A DNA stretch of 64,000 bases, from positions 173,941,411-174,005,410 of the forward strand of contig OY294068.1 in assembly GCA_958510875.1 (NCBI GenBank), read 5' to 3'. Below are positions 20,548 through 33,324 of this stretch, piece after piece (position 1 is the first letter of the stretch; the number at the start of each line of letters is the position of its first letter). The notes under the pieces are model-generated. The model saw only the letters and a list, made by a program, of their open reading frames with translations. It searched no databases and was not told the DNA's origin. This stretch comes from Endomychus coccineus (lineage: Eukaryota > Arthropoda > Insecta > Coleoptera > Endomychidae). A program made the translations under genes and the position numbers.

Positions 20548-22350
20548 GTTATAAATTTTTTTTTTGCTTTGGTTGCCGGTCCTTTGCACCAGTTATACCT
20601 AGCCATAAAGGACTTTTAGTCTATTCTTGTCAGATGTTTTACACTCAACTCCAGTTCCCTGTACTTCTATTATCATTAATTGAGAGAGTGTCCATCGCGG
20701 TGCCTTAATGTCTAGGCTGAAGCCCTTTGCATTCCATGTCACGTAGTGGAGTGGTTCCCACTTATGAGTGTTCACCAAGCAGCATATTCGTATCTAGTTT
20801 CTGGATCCCATCAGTGTCGCATAGCTCTACCGAGAGTACCAAGCATCTTGGGGATCAGTGTTAGACATCTGCATCACAGAATGTGGATTGATGTTTCTTT
20901 TTCCCGTCCGCACCATCTGCAGCATCTTCATCATCAGTTGAGTGGAGGGAGCTCATCCCCCAGATACACTAAGGCTACTTAGTTGAGCTCATTGCTTATT
21001 CTATTCTAGCAGGTTTGTGTCCCGCCAGAAACCCAGAACATTGCTAATGCTGGATTCTACAAGTTCTTCTGGGAGCAGTTTCGCTCGTCGAAGTAACGAT
21101 GCCGGATGTCAAAACAAGGCATTCCAACAGTATGTGAAAGGCAGTTCCTTCCACCTCTCCACATTTCCTGCATATAGGATCATCTGCGATGGCCATAGTA
21201 TGAAGGTGTTTGTTAGGACTACAGTGCCAGTTGAAATCCCAGTCATCTTTCTGACGTTCCTTTTGTTTAGAGAACTTTTCTCTGAGAGCCTAGGCACAGC
21301 CTCTTTGATAAAGAGCTGGCCTGCCTCATACGTAGTGATTCCCGTCACCTGTCAAACCACTCTTCGTTCAGTTGGCCCAGAAGGGCGAGACTCCCATGCG
21401 ATTTGATGAAGTGACCATTGGCTCCGGTCCGACAGGGGCTTCAGAGTCGGCCATTTTATTTCCTCCAACCCAAATGAGTTAAACTTCATTTCCGCATTCT
21501 TTGACAATCGTAGATGTGACTCTAGGTGACTTGAGGGCTCCCAGTGCAGAATCGTTGTCTGTGGATATGTATATGAGCACGTTTCCCATGGCACAAGTCA
21601 ATATTGCCTGCAGTAAGAGTCTAGAGTCACTGAGATATTAACCTTAGACCTTTTTAGGTACACTCCCGCACCAGAAGCCTGTCCTACTTTGAACGCGTCT
21701 GTGAACCATATGAGCTCACTTGGTGGCACTAGGACGAGAGTTTCGTTGATTCAATCTCCTCTATCAAGTATAAGGATTTTGGAAGGAATGAAACGTATCA
21801 TGCTATATTGCCTCATTTCTAGTATGGAACCTTCACATATTGCCTAACTCAAAATCGCTAAGTGTGTCCACTGGAGTGATGCATTTTGGTCTTGAGACCT
21901 ACCCCCGTTCTCATGGCTCCAGCTTTTATATATAAGTGTAGAGGTGGCATTCCGGCAAGAGATTCAAGAGCCTCCGTTGGAGCCAACTTCATTTCGCTCA
22001 ATATACCTATATATGTAAGCCGCTGTAGTCTGCTCAAGAAGCGCTGGGACATACCAGTGCTTGTCCTCGTCCACCACATGACAGAAGCAATAGACCTGAT
22101 CACAGCGGTATAGATCCAATAAAGGATATCTGGTTGTAATCTCCATGTGCCGCTGAAAACTCTCCTGCACGCCCAAAAGACTGCCCGAATATATGTTGTC
22201 TTTTGCGTTCTGGTGCTTCGCCTTGTGACATTGGGTATGTGTTTGGTTGTATCAGTTCCTCTGCCGCATTGTCTCTAGAAAAGACCTCCATTGTACAGCC
22301 TCATTTTATGCAAGTGTCCTCTCATGAGCTTGTAACCAGTGAGGATACCT
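20548..22350 (-). pseudogene. LINE ORF2 C-terminal half with RNase H, decayed
   Basis: On the minus strand, reading from about 22250 down: AVFWACRRVFSGTWRLQPDI, YWIYTAVIRS, LSRLQRLTYIGIL, LAPTEALESLAGMPPLHLYI. This is the segment after the RT in LINEs that carry RNase H. Then ELIWFTDAFKVGQASGAGVY marks the RNase H start (near 21710-21650), and VRKMTGISTG marks the tail region (near 21270). At 22250-22350 an extra piece of RNase H tail (LMRGHLHKMRLYN) precedes this, so two copies are joined. The 3' UTR ends at a T-run at 20549-20558, which is poly(A) on this strand. Several stops and frame changes are present. The RNase H suggests an I/R1/LOA-like lineage. Confidence 0.72.
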
Positions 22351-22586
22351 ATTCATGTTTCTGATCTGGATCCTTCACATGTTGACTAGTTCTCCAGATC
22401 TGTACTCTAATAAATGTTATCCCGTGATGCATGCAACGAGCCACATTCCCGCGCTCTATTTGTTGTTGTTTGACATAGTCCCGTATACATCATCGTACCA
22501 CGATTTTTGTCTTTCCGACCGAGTACAGGTTCTCGGCCAATGTATGAAGATTATGACCGGCCTCTAGACCTAACATATGATGTTCT

Positions 22587-23190
22587 TCAAAAAATTCGAA
22601 AGGCACCAAATACAAGTATGAAAACTTTGCTATTAATTATACGAGAAGAAAGCCAGTGGTGAAATGTTGAAAGGGAGAAGGCATGGGAGTTTTTACTGAA
22701 ATTTTGGAGATTAGAGACATCAACCTTACTGGCTGAAGAGTTCCATAACTCCGCCGTTCGATAGAGAAATGAAGTCAGGCAGTAAAAAGTCCTTCCAGTT
22801 CCCGAGCCTGATAACGGGAGAGTGTCAAGCCTGAGCTCATTTAGTTTGCCTACCTGGAATCTCTCGTTGTGGAACACCAGACTAGATTTCCGAAGATTAC
22901 ATGAAATATGTATAGCGAAGGGAGAGATCGCACACTTGTCTACGATGTTGTAGAGAGGTCAATGAATATGTAAGTGTGGCATTACCAACCAGATGAGGAG
23001 TTCTCTTCTGAATAGAATCTGAGAGCTTCATCCTATATTTGAGAACTGAACTCCAAATGTATGAATAGTACTCAAAATCGGTCGAATATATGTGCTCTAG
23101 ATCATGAGGAGATCTGAGGTGTGAAGTAGCTCTTGACACCAAAAGGTTTGCTAAAATGTGAACTGAAATTTTGGTCTTTGATAACTTCAT
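22587..23190 (-). pseudogene. LINE ORF2 C-terminus (same family as 18.0-19.0 kb)
   Basis: Two open pieces in different frames read SDSIQKRTPHLVGNATLTYS and LTSLQHRRQVCDLSLRYTYF (22980-22900), then FGNLV-like junk and VGKLNELRLDTLP...GRTFYCLTSFLYRTAELWN. The pattern Q.RA..L......L..L.HRR.V..L.L.Y is the conserved C-terminus of a common insect LINE group. A frameshift lies between 22877 and 22897. It is abutted by the RNase H-bearing LINE at 22350. Confidence 0.75.
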
Positions 23191-23199
23191 TTATCACAG

Positions 23200-24950
23200 T
23201 TTCGGAGGAAATTAGAAAAACTTAATTTGTGGAAGAACATTCGAAATGTTTGGAAATAGTAAACCTTTTTTGAGCATATTGATAGCACCCCAATAAGAGA
23301 ATTATTAGATAGATTTTGGTCAACTTGATGACTGATGCAAATGCCATCAACAGCAATTTGGTTTTAGGCTTCAAAAGTGCGCGTGACTGATTTTATTCTC
23401 GTCACCGTTATTTTTCAGCCTACCGAGACAAACAAAGAACCATTTGAAATGAAAGGACTCGGTTTCTCTAAAATTGATAAGTTATTTCAGGGTCTCTTGA
23501 TGAAACGTTTCCTGAGATTCCTGATTGAGGGTTATGCCTAGAGCGCCAAAAGCTTTGATTATAAAGATAAAAACCCTCAATCAAGAATTTCCGGCATTAT
23601 GAGGGGATGACGTGAATCAGAAAAAATAAAAAAAAGGTCTACTCAAAAAAATGAAACAATAGTTCTAGCAAAAATTAAAATGATTGAATCTGTATAAAAT
23701 AAAATATACTGTTCAATTTGGAATTAACAAATTTGAAGTGGAACTAAATTTTCATTCAGAGTAGGATTACATAAATCACAACTACAACTTACAATCCTAT
23801 TGAATTTTGTTAGAGAATGCTTCTGCAAATTTAGAACACTTTTCTTACTTAGGCGAAAACATTTAAGAAAAAAAAATTCGGCTAACTCTAATATGTATAA
23901 TTGGTTGTAATATTGTTTATACTTCCGGACATACCATGCAGACCAAAAAGGTGGAAACGCATTTTGTTTTAATACCATCCGGAATTTATGAGTTCCGCTT
24001 CTCTTTTTAATGGCATTATTCAACACACTGATACGTATTTACGGCAATGGGATTAGTAAAATTAACTTTGCATAAGTTTTTTTCGAATTACAATAACGGT
24101 GAAAGGTTAATGGTTCTTTAGGTTCCCTGCAGTAATAAATGTGAATTACGGCAACCCACTTAACTTGACTAACTTAACACACACGTCTAGTCACCGTAAA
24201 AGACTCGAAATTAACAACTCCAGACAATCTGATTTATGCACTGCCGCTCAGCACTTTGAAATTATAGCCTTCAAGTTGGGTGCACTGTATTACACCGAAA
24301 TACATGGTGAGGAGGCATAATTTTGTACATTAAATCTTAAGCTGCAGCTAGTGCACCTCTATTATACTGCTACGAGTTCGTTGTATTCTGAAAGATAGAC
24401 ATTTTCATTGCCACAAGCCTGGTTCAGTTTCAAATGAATTGATGAACTGCAAAACTCAAGGTTATCAGTGTATAACGATCTGTTTTATGAACAACCATAC
24501 TGAAATCTATGACATCTTCGGAATCGATTCGTCATTATCTAGATTTGGATGTTTAATTTGCCGTTATGGTGGTACTAAAGGGCACAAGGCACATGTCCAC
24601 CCAACCACCAACGTGTCCATCCAATCACCAAGATAAACACAGTACGAAATTCGAAATTCGAATGTAATTCAGTGAATTATTTTATTCCGCAAGTCAGGCG
24701 GAATGCTAACGCTCAAAACTATGTTCCGGGGAACGTTCTGAAGTGTACCTATAGCAAGTATGATTTGGCTGACTAGGGTTATCTTCGCCATACGCGCTTA
24801 TACCGTCGGTAAGGGGCACAAAGCATCGAATCTCCAGTCTTACCTTCATAGTATACAGTGTGTGAAATCAATTCGAAACGTGAAGTCTGAAGTGAGCCTT
24901 TGGTACTTATGTAGACTCAATCAACTTTGCAGCTGAATTAGACGTTGTGC
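23200..24950. other. Unassigned; possible non-coding conserved DNA at 24030-24400
   Basis: No gene was recognised. 24030-24400 has balanced composition and repeated aattac/taact words. 24640-24660 holds the palindromic aattcgaaattcgaat. A small inverted pair (ctgattgaggg at 23522 and ccctcaatcaag at 23574) is present. Confidence 0.3.
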
Positions 24951-24959
24951 TTGCAATAC

Positions 24960-26395
24960 ATATGAAAGGTTTGTTTAAAGGCGCTAGATGCAATGTTTCA
25001 GATTTACAAGCAGGAAATATTCAAAGTAATTAAATCTGCGAATTTCATTGCTATGGAGGCCAATGGAACTACAGACACCTCTAATCATAAGTAAATGGTT
25101 GTTATTATTCGGTACGTATTTAATGAAAGCATTTTTGAATGAATTTGATCTTTTTCAAGCCGGGTGGACATAATGCTGATGTAATAGCAAAAACATTGCT
25201 GAATGAATTGCAAAGTATTTCAAATTCTCCTTCTGGGTCTTATAACAATAAACTAATCATTCAAAGTTGCGATGGGGCGTCCGCGATGAGTGGTAAGACA
25301 AACGGAGTCCAAGCCATGATCAAAAAAATATTTCCACACCCTTTATATTCAATGTTACGCGCATCAATTTACTTTAATTATTGAGCAAGCAGCACAGTGC
25401 AGTGAAAAAGTGAACATTTTCTTTGCAAATTTGCAGTCATTTTCAAGCTTTCTTCTCGATCGCCAAAACGAACGGTAATTCTTGATGGAATAGTCAAACG
25501 TAGATTACCACGCGCTGTTCCTACACGCTGGATTTTTAAGAGTCGAACTATGAACAAATTATTTGAACATCACCAGGATTCTTTCAAAGAATGCTTAGAC
25601 AAAATTTTCGACGAAGATGGAATGAATTCAGTTACTATGATTGAAGCAAAGTGGTTTATTGAAACATTTGAATTGCCCGAAATGCCTCTACTGAAAATAT
25701 TTCATTTCATCAGGCCACGTGTTGAAATATTATTTAATCAGTCTCAAATGCGCTGGATTGACAGTTCTCAATTGAACAATTCCAACAGCAAACTATTCGG
25801 ATTAGAAATTTTATTGACAATGACCATCAAGGACGCAATAATGAAGGATGTGCTGGGAAAAGACAAAAAACGACAGCTGGAGATAACCGATCTGTTATTG
25901 CAAAGGAAGTATGTGTGTCACTATTTCAAGCCAAATTAGCGAACGATTCGATTTTAGGGATCACATAAGTGATCCTAAAAATTTGAAACCTATAGACATG
26001 CATATCCACAAAAACGTTTTGATGAAACTGGGAAATCTTATTCTATGTTGACAGTGTAAAATTAAAAAGTTAACTTTCAGCAATTTAAGAACGCGGTGAC
26101 ATATGTGACGTAGGTGGTATTTTGCCACTAAACAACCTAAAAAAGTTTTTGACGAAAACATACAAACTGTTGGATATTATTTGTACAACGCTCATCGACA
26201 GCAGAATGTGAACGTTGTTTTTCCACATTCAAACGCATTGAAACTTTTCTGAGAAACACAATGTCAGAAGATCGACTGAACGCATTGGCGTTCCTATCAA
26301 TAGAAAAGAAGGTAGTTCAGTCTGTCCCGGATTTTGACAACAAATTCATCTAAGTTTTCTTGAAATGAAAATTAGGAGAATGGTTTTTATGTACA
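24960..26395 (+). pseudogene. hAT-type transposase, multiply frameshifted
   Basis: In order along the plus strand: EIFKVIKSANFIAMEANGTT near 25008-25070 (start of the RNase H-like core), IQSCDGASAMSGKTNGVQAM near 25258-25318 (second catalytic region), CYAHQ in a shifted frame near 25352, a 129-codon open piece at 25550-25939, and near 26200-26300 the C-terminal dimerisation pattern (ER.FST..RI.TFLRNTM.EDRLNAL) in shifted frames. This matches the order of hAT transposases of the ZMYM6/DUF4371-like kind. At least four frame breaks separate the parts. Terminal repeats were not located. Confidence 0.78.
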
Positions 26396-26399
26396 AATA

Positions 26400-27700
26400 A
26401 TTTTTTTCTTATGTCCACGCTCTTACAGAACTCACGAGCTGACACTGATGCTGGTGAGTTCATTCAAAAGCCAGCCAATCGTAGAAACATCCCGTGGTAT
26501 GAAATTCCTATTTTGGCAGAATAGGTTATTTAGCTCAGCCCTAATTTCACTACATTTAATAAAATCTAATCATCTGTTAGGTCATGCAAAATTCTCGTAT
26601 ACCATGTTCGTACCCAAAAGTTTAAAACGCAAGCTGAAGAAACTATTTATACCCCACTTATAAAGATATAAGCACCCTTTTCTTTTCCACCATTACATTT
26701 TATAAACTGTTATTTTAACTGGAAATCAATTCATCATCTTTCATTCGTCTACTTATAAAAGAAAAACATATAATTACTGAAGAATCTGCATTAAAATGTT
26801 TCATTATTCAAGCTTTAGCATTATTTATTCAACTTTTTTAAATAATTTTGATTTTATGGCGACAGGAATATATTTCAAGAGATACATTTGTAATCACAAT
26901 AAATTCGTCTTAGTTGATAAGAGTAGGTGCAGTTCCCTTTTATTTTTGATTCTCTGAAGTAATAGAAGGTGACCTAATCGGTTAATGTTATTGATTGACA
27001 TTGACAGAATAAGTGTACGAAATTGTGAGATTATCTGATTATTGATTTTCGGGTTACACTGTTACGATTATAACGTTTCTATCTATGCATCTGTTTGATA
27101 GCATCTCCGATTTTTAACAATAAAACTGAGTATAATAGCTTTTTGGTATGATAGAATTTTTGTTTGCCATGAACAGGTAAAGCACTTAATTCTCGTTATA
27201 TCAACCGAATACACATATGAATCCCGTGACAAATCATAATATAGCGTGTTTCGGGTTTATGAAACTTTTTAATCTGGTGAAGAATGTGCAATTTCCTAAT
27301 CTAAATTGTACTTCTAACATGTTTCTGTATAGCTTTATTTTAATTTGATATAACTCTCTATAATTTAAAGTTGTACGTTTAATGGCTTATTGCATTTTTT
27401 CACTGAAGGAAAATTTGACATTGAATTACCCTTGCGGAACTAACAATAATAATTATGAAGCAAATAATCAGTATGTTCAATATAAATATAAATACTAAGA
27501 ATCCACATCCATAATACGAACAGAATGTTCATAAAGGATCGATCTATCTTATTGAAAGCGTTGCTAAATTTTCATCTAAAGCAGAATATCAAGAATAGAG
27601 GAGAAACTATCTGTTGTCCAAGTTCCTTCCAGAGAGTATGCAGCGTGGCAAACTATATGTTATGACCTTCTATAAGCTATAATGAAGAGAAATTTGATGA
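26400..27700. other. Unassigned AT-rich stretch
   Basis: No gene or clear repeat was seen. It may contain the 3' end of the hAT element, but no matching terminal repeats were found. Confidence 0.35.
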
Positions 27701-27704
27701 CTAA

Positions 27705-28030
27705 CATTTTATTCACTGCTGAAGCTACTTTTCATAACTGAGGTTTCCAACATCATTGCCAAATAGGGATACGTGATCAACTAAATGGTTATACGCAGTG
27801 TGTGGTCATTTTTTTCAAAGAGAAAACGATGACTAGCAAAACTTATCTCAAAATGTAGCAACATTTTTTGGAGCCGCTATTATTGAATAATGAAATTTTT
27901 GAGTTTCGGCAGGATGGTGCATCTTCCGATATGCAAACATGGGACTACCTGAATAAAACGTTTCCTGACCAACTAGCTGATTGAGCACCGTTATGTTGGT
28001 CCCAACATATTCAAACCGGAAGAAAAGGGT
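27705..28030 (+). pseudogene. Mariner-type transposase fragment
   Basis: One frame reads FTAEATFHN then, after a stop, HHCQIGIRD, and later EFRQDGASSD and YLNKTFPDQLAD. This matches FSDEATFH..G..NRHNC..W and FQQDGAP.H....L...FP.RW of the insect mariner group to which the 51.6-54.0 kb element belongs. The first catalytic Asp (SDE) is replaced by Ala (TAE), so this copy is dead. The third Asp region is not recognisable. Confidence 0.65.
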
Positions 28031-28103
28031 GCAGGGTCGGCTTGAAAATATACCTACGTATTGATTCATCTTTTTTTGAATAAAAAAGGCATTTTACACT
28101 CAA

Positions 28104-28631
28104 TAAGGGTCTGTGAAGAAAATGGTAGCATTTCATACTACTTTTTCCAAAATTCACAAGAATGTGTAATCGCTGCAGATAACGTCTAGTTTATTTGTTT
28201 CAACTGAACGGTTCAACAAAAATGGCTTTATTTAAGAGACCATAAAATGTTCTTTCAAACGAGATCAAAAATATTAAAATCTGTTGAATGTTTCAGGAGA
28301 TATTTGAATATAAATATTGAAAAATGCATTGGCCTTCCCTTCCCTTATTATGACAGATACGAAAAAATGTCGCGAAGGGAAATTATGCAGTATTACTCAA
28401 GCTATGATGTTTTCAAAGTTATAGCTCATTGTCCAACTTTCCGAGATAGCGTGAACTTTATGTTTCTTCATGGCAGTTACGCCTCCTAGTGATTGAATTA
28501 CGAACTTCAAAATAATTTTCAGCCATTTCTCTTGCCCACTTTATCCATGAGGAATTTTTTCCCAAACCTCTAGGCCTCACCATTGTCGAGATACAGACAC
28601 TCTGTACCCTTATCCAGACACCCGGTACATG
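28104..28631 (+). repeat. Dispersed repeat, copy 2 (uninterrupted)
   Basis: It matches 1155-1617 plus 2985-3051 along its length and lacks the foldback insertion. At 28561-28570 it reads cccaaacctc, the pre-insertion state of the site where copy 1 carries the element. About 85-90% similar by eye, with small indels. Confidence 0.8.
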
Positions 28632-28634
28632 AAA

Positions 28635-29045
28635 AATGAAATACACGTTATAATAATTGATTATTGGAGAACTATCATATCTGAGAATATGAACAAGAGT
28701 GAGCAAAAAAAAAATAGAATAGTTGTTTGGGAAGAAAAATAATAATATAATGAAGTAATAAAAGTGATAATAGAGTAATGAGAAAATTGAAAAATAACGT
28801 GATATACGATCTGCACAGATTAGCTAAAAATTGGTAATGTTCAAATAGACATAAGCCGATTATTGATTGCTTTTTTTAATAGTGAATCCTGATAGTAGAT
28901 CAATGTTTATAGAGAGACATAAAATGACAACATTATATGTGAAGCCCCTATTGGAAATTCATTATAGAAGGATGGAGGAGTGAGTATATTGTTTCAATTT
29001 CTGAAATGTCTATAATGACAATTGGCTCTGAAAATGAGTTTTTCC
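28635..29045. other. AT-rich stretch, nothing recognised
   Basis: Contains an A-run near 28705 but no coding or repeat signal. Confidence 0.35.
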
Positions 29046-29049
29046 TTGA

Positions 29050-29900
29050 CATACTCAGGTCTAACATTATCTGCTAGTGAGTGTGAGAACTAAGGTACTG
29101 GTGCTCGAAACGTAGTTGCATTTTTAACCAATCTAATTGAAGCATTTTAGGGAATATGTAAATTCTGTCAAGCTTTCTAATGCCGAATCCAAATCTACAA
29201 CATGTATATTGCAACTTTTGAATCCGTAACCTATTAATATTTCCAAGGCAAGGAAAAAAAACTGAAACACTGTGCTTAAAAACTGACGAAACCAAACTTT
29301 CACAGAGTTTTGCTCTTGAGTATTTGCATACAGCATTTCCAACTTGAAATAAGTGTTTTTAAGCAGTACGTTGACATGTTCTGGAAATCTTTACTCCTTG
29401 TCCAGAATGATACCGAGATTTTTCATATTTGAAGAGAAGTTAAAAATCATTTTGATTTCAAAATGACATTCATAAAAACCCCTATCGTTTTACGCACAGA
29501 ACAACATGAGCTTAAATTTACTTGCATTTTAAGCATTGCTCTTTTGAAATTGAATAAGCCCTATATAAATTGTTATTTATATTTTTAATCCAGCATTCTA
29601 TCTTTTGACAAAACATATAATATAATGGTATCATTTGCATAACTTTGTATGGTTGAGGAGTAATAATTAAGCAACAAATATATCATATACATAGTGAATT
29701 AAAACGGACCAATAATAGATCCTCGTGGAACACCGGATGATACCATAGTGTCAAAGGATTGAATGCCATCCACAACAACTTACTGAGTTCATTCACTTGA
29801 ATGATTTGAAAACGGAATGAAACTGAAATTGGATCAAATCTAAGTCGTTCTTTTATAGGCAGCTCAAACATCAAAAGTGATGAAGATATATAAGGAAGTA
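29050..29900 (-). pseudogene. LINE reverse transcriptase remnant (palm to C-terminus)
   Basis: On the minus strand, from about 29780 down: VVVDGIQSFDTMVSSGVPRG, then SIIGP, and SYANDTIILY near 29640. This is the GVPQGS.LGP and Y/FADD palm region of a LINE RT. In YANDT the first catalytic Asp of the ADD pair is Asn. Further down, INRLRIQKLQYTCCRFGFGI and RKLDRI (near 29240-29160) match the post-RT region (R.QK.QN.C.RF..G..). Stops follow GP and occur elsewhere. The family differs from the 5.7-7.3 kb element. Confidence 0.72.
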
Positions 29901-29904
29901 ATTA

Positions 29905-31205
29905 TTCAGAACTACTCATGATACTTGTCGGAATAGGCCTTGTAGCACAATTGAATTGGTACATCTGGGCACATACTATTGATATTACTTGTGTATTTTC
30001 TTTTATTTTTATTTCCATAACATACTCTACGCGAACTTTTCCTACGAGCTCCTTCCTTTTCATTAGTACATACAAAAATGTGAATATACCTGTAGACTAA
30101 CTATAGGGGCATTCAACGCCAACTCAGGAGTCGATCCCATATCACCCTCTCAGATCTGGCTCAAAATTGGTTCATCGATTAGTACTATCGGAAAAAGGAT
30201 ATTCCCAAATTTTCAGCCCCTAAGACCACTTCCTGTCATCAGGGGCCCATAGTGAAGTTTTCTACCATCATTTCCCCTCCAGGGGTGTCTGAAATCGGTT
30301 TTTCGTGTACCGACGCGACATTTTGGTCTAAAAAATGATCAAAAATACAGAGATGCAAAATTTCCCGTGGAACACGATGCCACCATCCGCTTTCAGAAAT
30401 CTAGCAAGGGGAGCCCGGAAAACGGGAAAAACCGTGCTTTGGTAAAAAATCTGATATCTCAGTTACGGTCGCTCCAAACTGGCTGAAAATTTACCAAAAG
30501 GCTCTTCGATTATTGCTCTTTCGAATGTTCATACGCGCGCGGTGATCATTATATGTAAAAAAAGGTTACACGCGTTTTAGGGGTTTTATATGGGATTTTC
30601 TGTAATTTTTCCATTATAACCGCTCCACTGGCCCTATCCAGTTGGGTAATAATTGGATTTTTCCTCTCACCAAGCGTCTCTTTTGTCCCCCTTTCTTTAC
30701 AAACACAGAAATTTCTCTCTCCAGCCAGTATTAGAGAAAACATTATTTATTCAATGATTTATTTCACAATTTTTCGTCAATTTTTTGATTTTTGAGCAAA
30801 TTTACATTTTCTGCAGCTTAGTTCCATTAATAATAAAGAGACTATTTCATTATTTATTATTAAAAAAACGAGAGCATTTTGAACCCAGTACCATTCCATA
30901 AATCGAAAATTGCGCTTAAATTTGTCGGTAATATAGGTTCCTATGCGCCCTCCGCCCAGATGACGCCAAGAGACGGGCCTTGTTTACAAGCATTCGTTCA
31001 CCGCCCTATAATGAAACATTATAAATGTTCACTCCTTTTCTCCCATTCTCTCTCTATGGTTTGACCAAAATATTCGTGACCTCAGAAAAATTTCTGGAAA
31101 AATCAATCACTATTATATATGTAAATCTTTATGAAATCATTCACAATGAATACGAACAGTGGTTTGTACTACATAATAGCGGCACTTATGAGTTCCGAAA
31201 GCCCA
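29905..31205. other. Unassigned; repeat-like GC-richer block at 30110-30720
   Basis: 30110-30720 is less AT-rich and lacks stops-free frames of interest. It has two similar phrases (gttacggtcgctccaaactgg at 30471 in parts, and ataaccgctccactggcc near 30616), suggesting an old internal duplication. I cannot assign it to a family. Confidence 0.3.
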
Positions 31206-31210
31206 CTATA

Positions 31211-31818
31211 CAGGGTGTAAATGAATAACTGCGAAAAAATTCAGGGGATGATTCCTTGTTGAAAAATAAAGTGGGTCTTTCATATGAAATTTTTCTCTAA
31301 ATCACTTCGTTTTCGAGGCTGTTGAAATTGAAAACAAAATTTAATCAAACGAAATTTCTTTACACAAGTAACAAAACCAAAAATTGACCACGTTTTTCAA
31401 CATAAAAGTTGATTTTTCTCGAAAACGGTCAACTTTAGAGCTTACGACCAAGTACTTTTTTTGTGTAGAAATTATTGGCGGTTCAAATGGTTATCTCAAA
31501 ACCGTACTTTTTCCAGTGGCGTAGAAGTTGGAGAGAAAAACAACCAGTACCCCTTCAAAATCTTCGCCAATTATGAATAAAAAAAAAATTTTATCAAACG
31601 AAACATAGCTTACTATGAGTAGAGATTGCTTACAAAAGCTGTTGTCTGTACAATAAACGGTTCCGGAGATATTCGCAAAAAACTAAATTTTTTTTCAATT
31701 TCAACACCCGTATCTCGAAAACGGAGTGATTTAGAGAAAAAATTTCTATGAAAGAACAACCTTATTTTTCAACAAGGAATCACCCCATGAATTTTTTCAC
31801 AGTTATTTACTTACCCTG
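31211..31818. mobile_element. 608-bp MITE with ~120-bp TIRs, TA-flanked
   Basis: The left end begins cagggtgtaaatgaataact (31211) and the right end finishes with the inverse (agttatttacttaccctg, to 31818). The arms remain similar for about 120 bp, for example 'attccttgttgaaaaataa' against 'ttatttttcaacaaggaat'. TA flanks both sides. No transposase is present. The start cagggtgt is shared with the mariner-type element at 51623, so it may have been moved by a related transposase. Confidence 0.85.
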
Positions 31819-32349
31819 TATATTATTCGTCTAAAGGCATCCATACCTACGAATATAATTTCACAGTCAATTTATGTCAATATATAATCACTAATCCTCG
31901 TTTAACATAACAAACTCGAAACCAGGCCGGAACAGGATTTTTCAATTAGTTTTCACTTTGTGAGACTGAACAAAGTGTTGAGTAATTAAGCCATTAAAAC
32001 GAAAGCGTTTTTGTCAAAGTGAAATTCCCAATTAATTTTACACCTGAACGTTCTATGAAACACATTAAACATTGTGGATTAAAATCAAAAACATGCATCC
32101 AAACCAGTGTACCTTCTGAATATTGAAAACAAAACAGTTGATCAAACGAAGTTCCGAAATATCTTATTCGATTTTCATTCGTGAAAACAAATTCAGTTTC
32201 TGTTTTTTACTTCCATCAGTATACGGGAGTATAGGGGAAGTATTGTAATTGATCTAAAGAACAATTTCCGGTTTTTTGGAGAAATATCCGTTCCAATCCT
32301 TTATGAATCCTTCTAAACTATGTTCGAGAGGATGCCTGTGTTTGTTTAT

Positions 32350-33320
32350 GTGCGCGAACCACTGTATAGTCGAGTCAAATAGGTATCAAAACAGGCCAAT
32401 TTACGAAAATCGAACGATATGGACCGATTTTGATGGAACAAAGTACATTCGATTCGGGATGACGTCTAGAAAAAAGCTCACCGGTTAGTTTCTTGTGCAA
32501 ATTTGTTATTATGTTTTTAACCGAAAAACACTTTTATTAATTTGCAGCGTGAATGCTTTATTAAAGCAATGTTTTATTTATTGAACAATACGTATTTGAA
32601 TTATTAAAAAAATGTTTCTGATAATATTAACTGAACCACAGAACAAAATAAATTTCACATAAAACGAATGAGAAATTTTACTAATCTGAACAACAGCAGC
32701 ATCCAACATTAAGTGACACGTGGTGATCATTTATTATGTATCTACATTACAATAGCAGCGTGGTCTACGTATACGTTTAGATAAACAGCTGCTCTATGAC
32801 ACGGTGGATGCCATAGAGATCTTATTTTATGATAGATGCTGTGTTATAGTATAGTGTAGACTCCATAGTTCGAGAAAAATACCTACCTGCTATTCCCGCC
32901 CGGTTTTTATTACGTATATGTCCATAGTATATGTAAAAGATGCTGTGTGGAATATAAAAAGACTGAGTAGAGAAGATAGAAAAAAATTTTAGATGAGCGG
33001 GAATTTATTTCAAATTGAAAAATTAAAAAAATTAGAATTCAATTTTGTTTTTGATTTAAATTAGTAACGACCTCCTTTTAACAAATTTTTAAACATTTAA
33101 CATAAAAAAACAACCTCCACAACCCCTAACCGAGAATTTCTGGTTAGTTTTGATGAAATTTTGGAAATTGGTCAATTTTTCGGTTAAAAAAACTAACCGG
33201 TAAGCTTTTTTCTAGTCGTCATCCCGAATTGAATGCTCTTTGTTTCATCAAAATCGGTCCATATCGTTCGATTTTCGTAATGAAATACCTATTTTTTCTC
33301 GACTAGTACAGATGATTGCG
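32350..33320. mobile_element. Inverted-repeat element, ~130-bp arms
   Basis: 32380-32505 matches the inverse of 33185-33308, including 'gaaaatcgaacgatat', 'ggaccgattttgat', 'tcgggatgacg' and 'agaaaaaagct(c/t)accggttag'. The similarity continues outwards weakly (ctgta...tacag). The interior (about 680 bp) is AT-rich without a transposase. The target-site duplication is unclear. The minus-strand frame at 33248-33436 overlaps the right arm and has no known domain. Confidence 0.7.
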
Positions 33321-33324
33321 TAGT

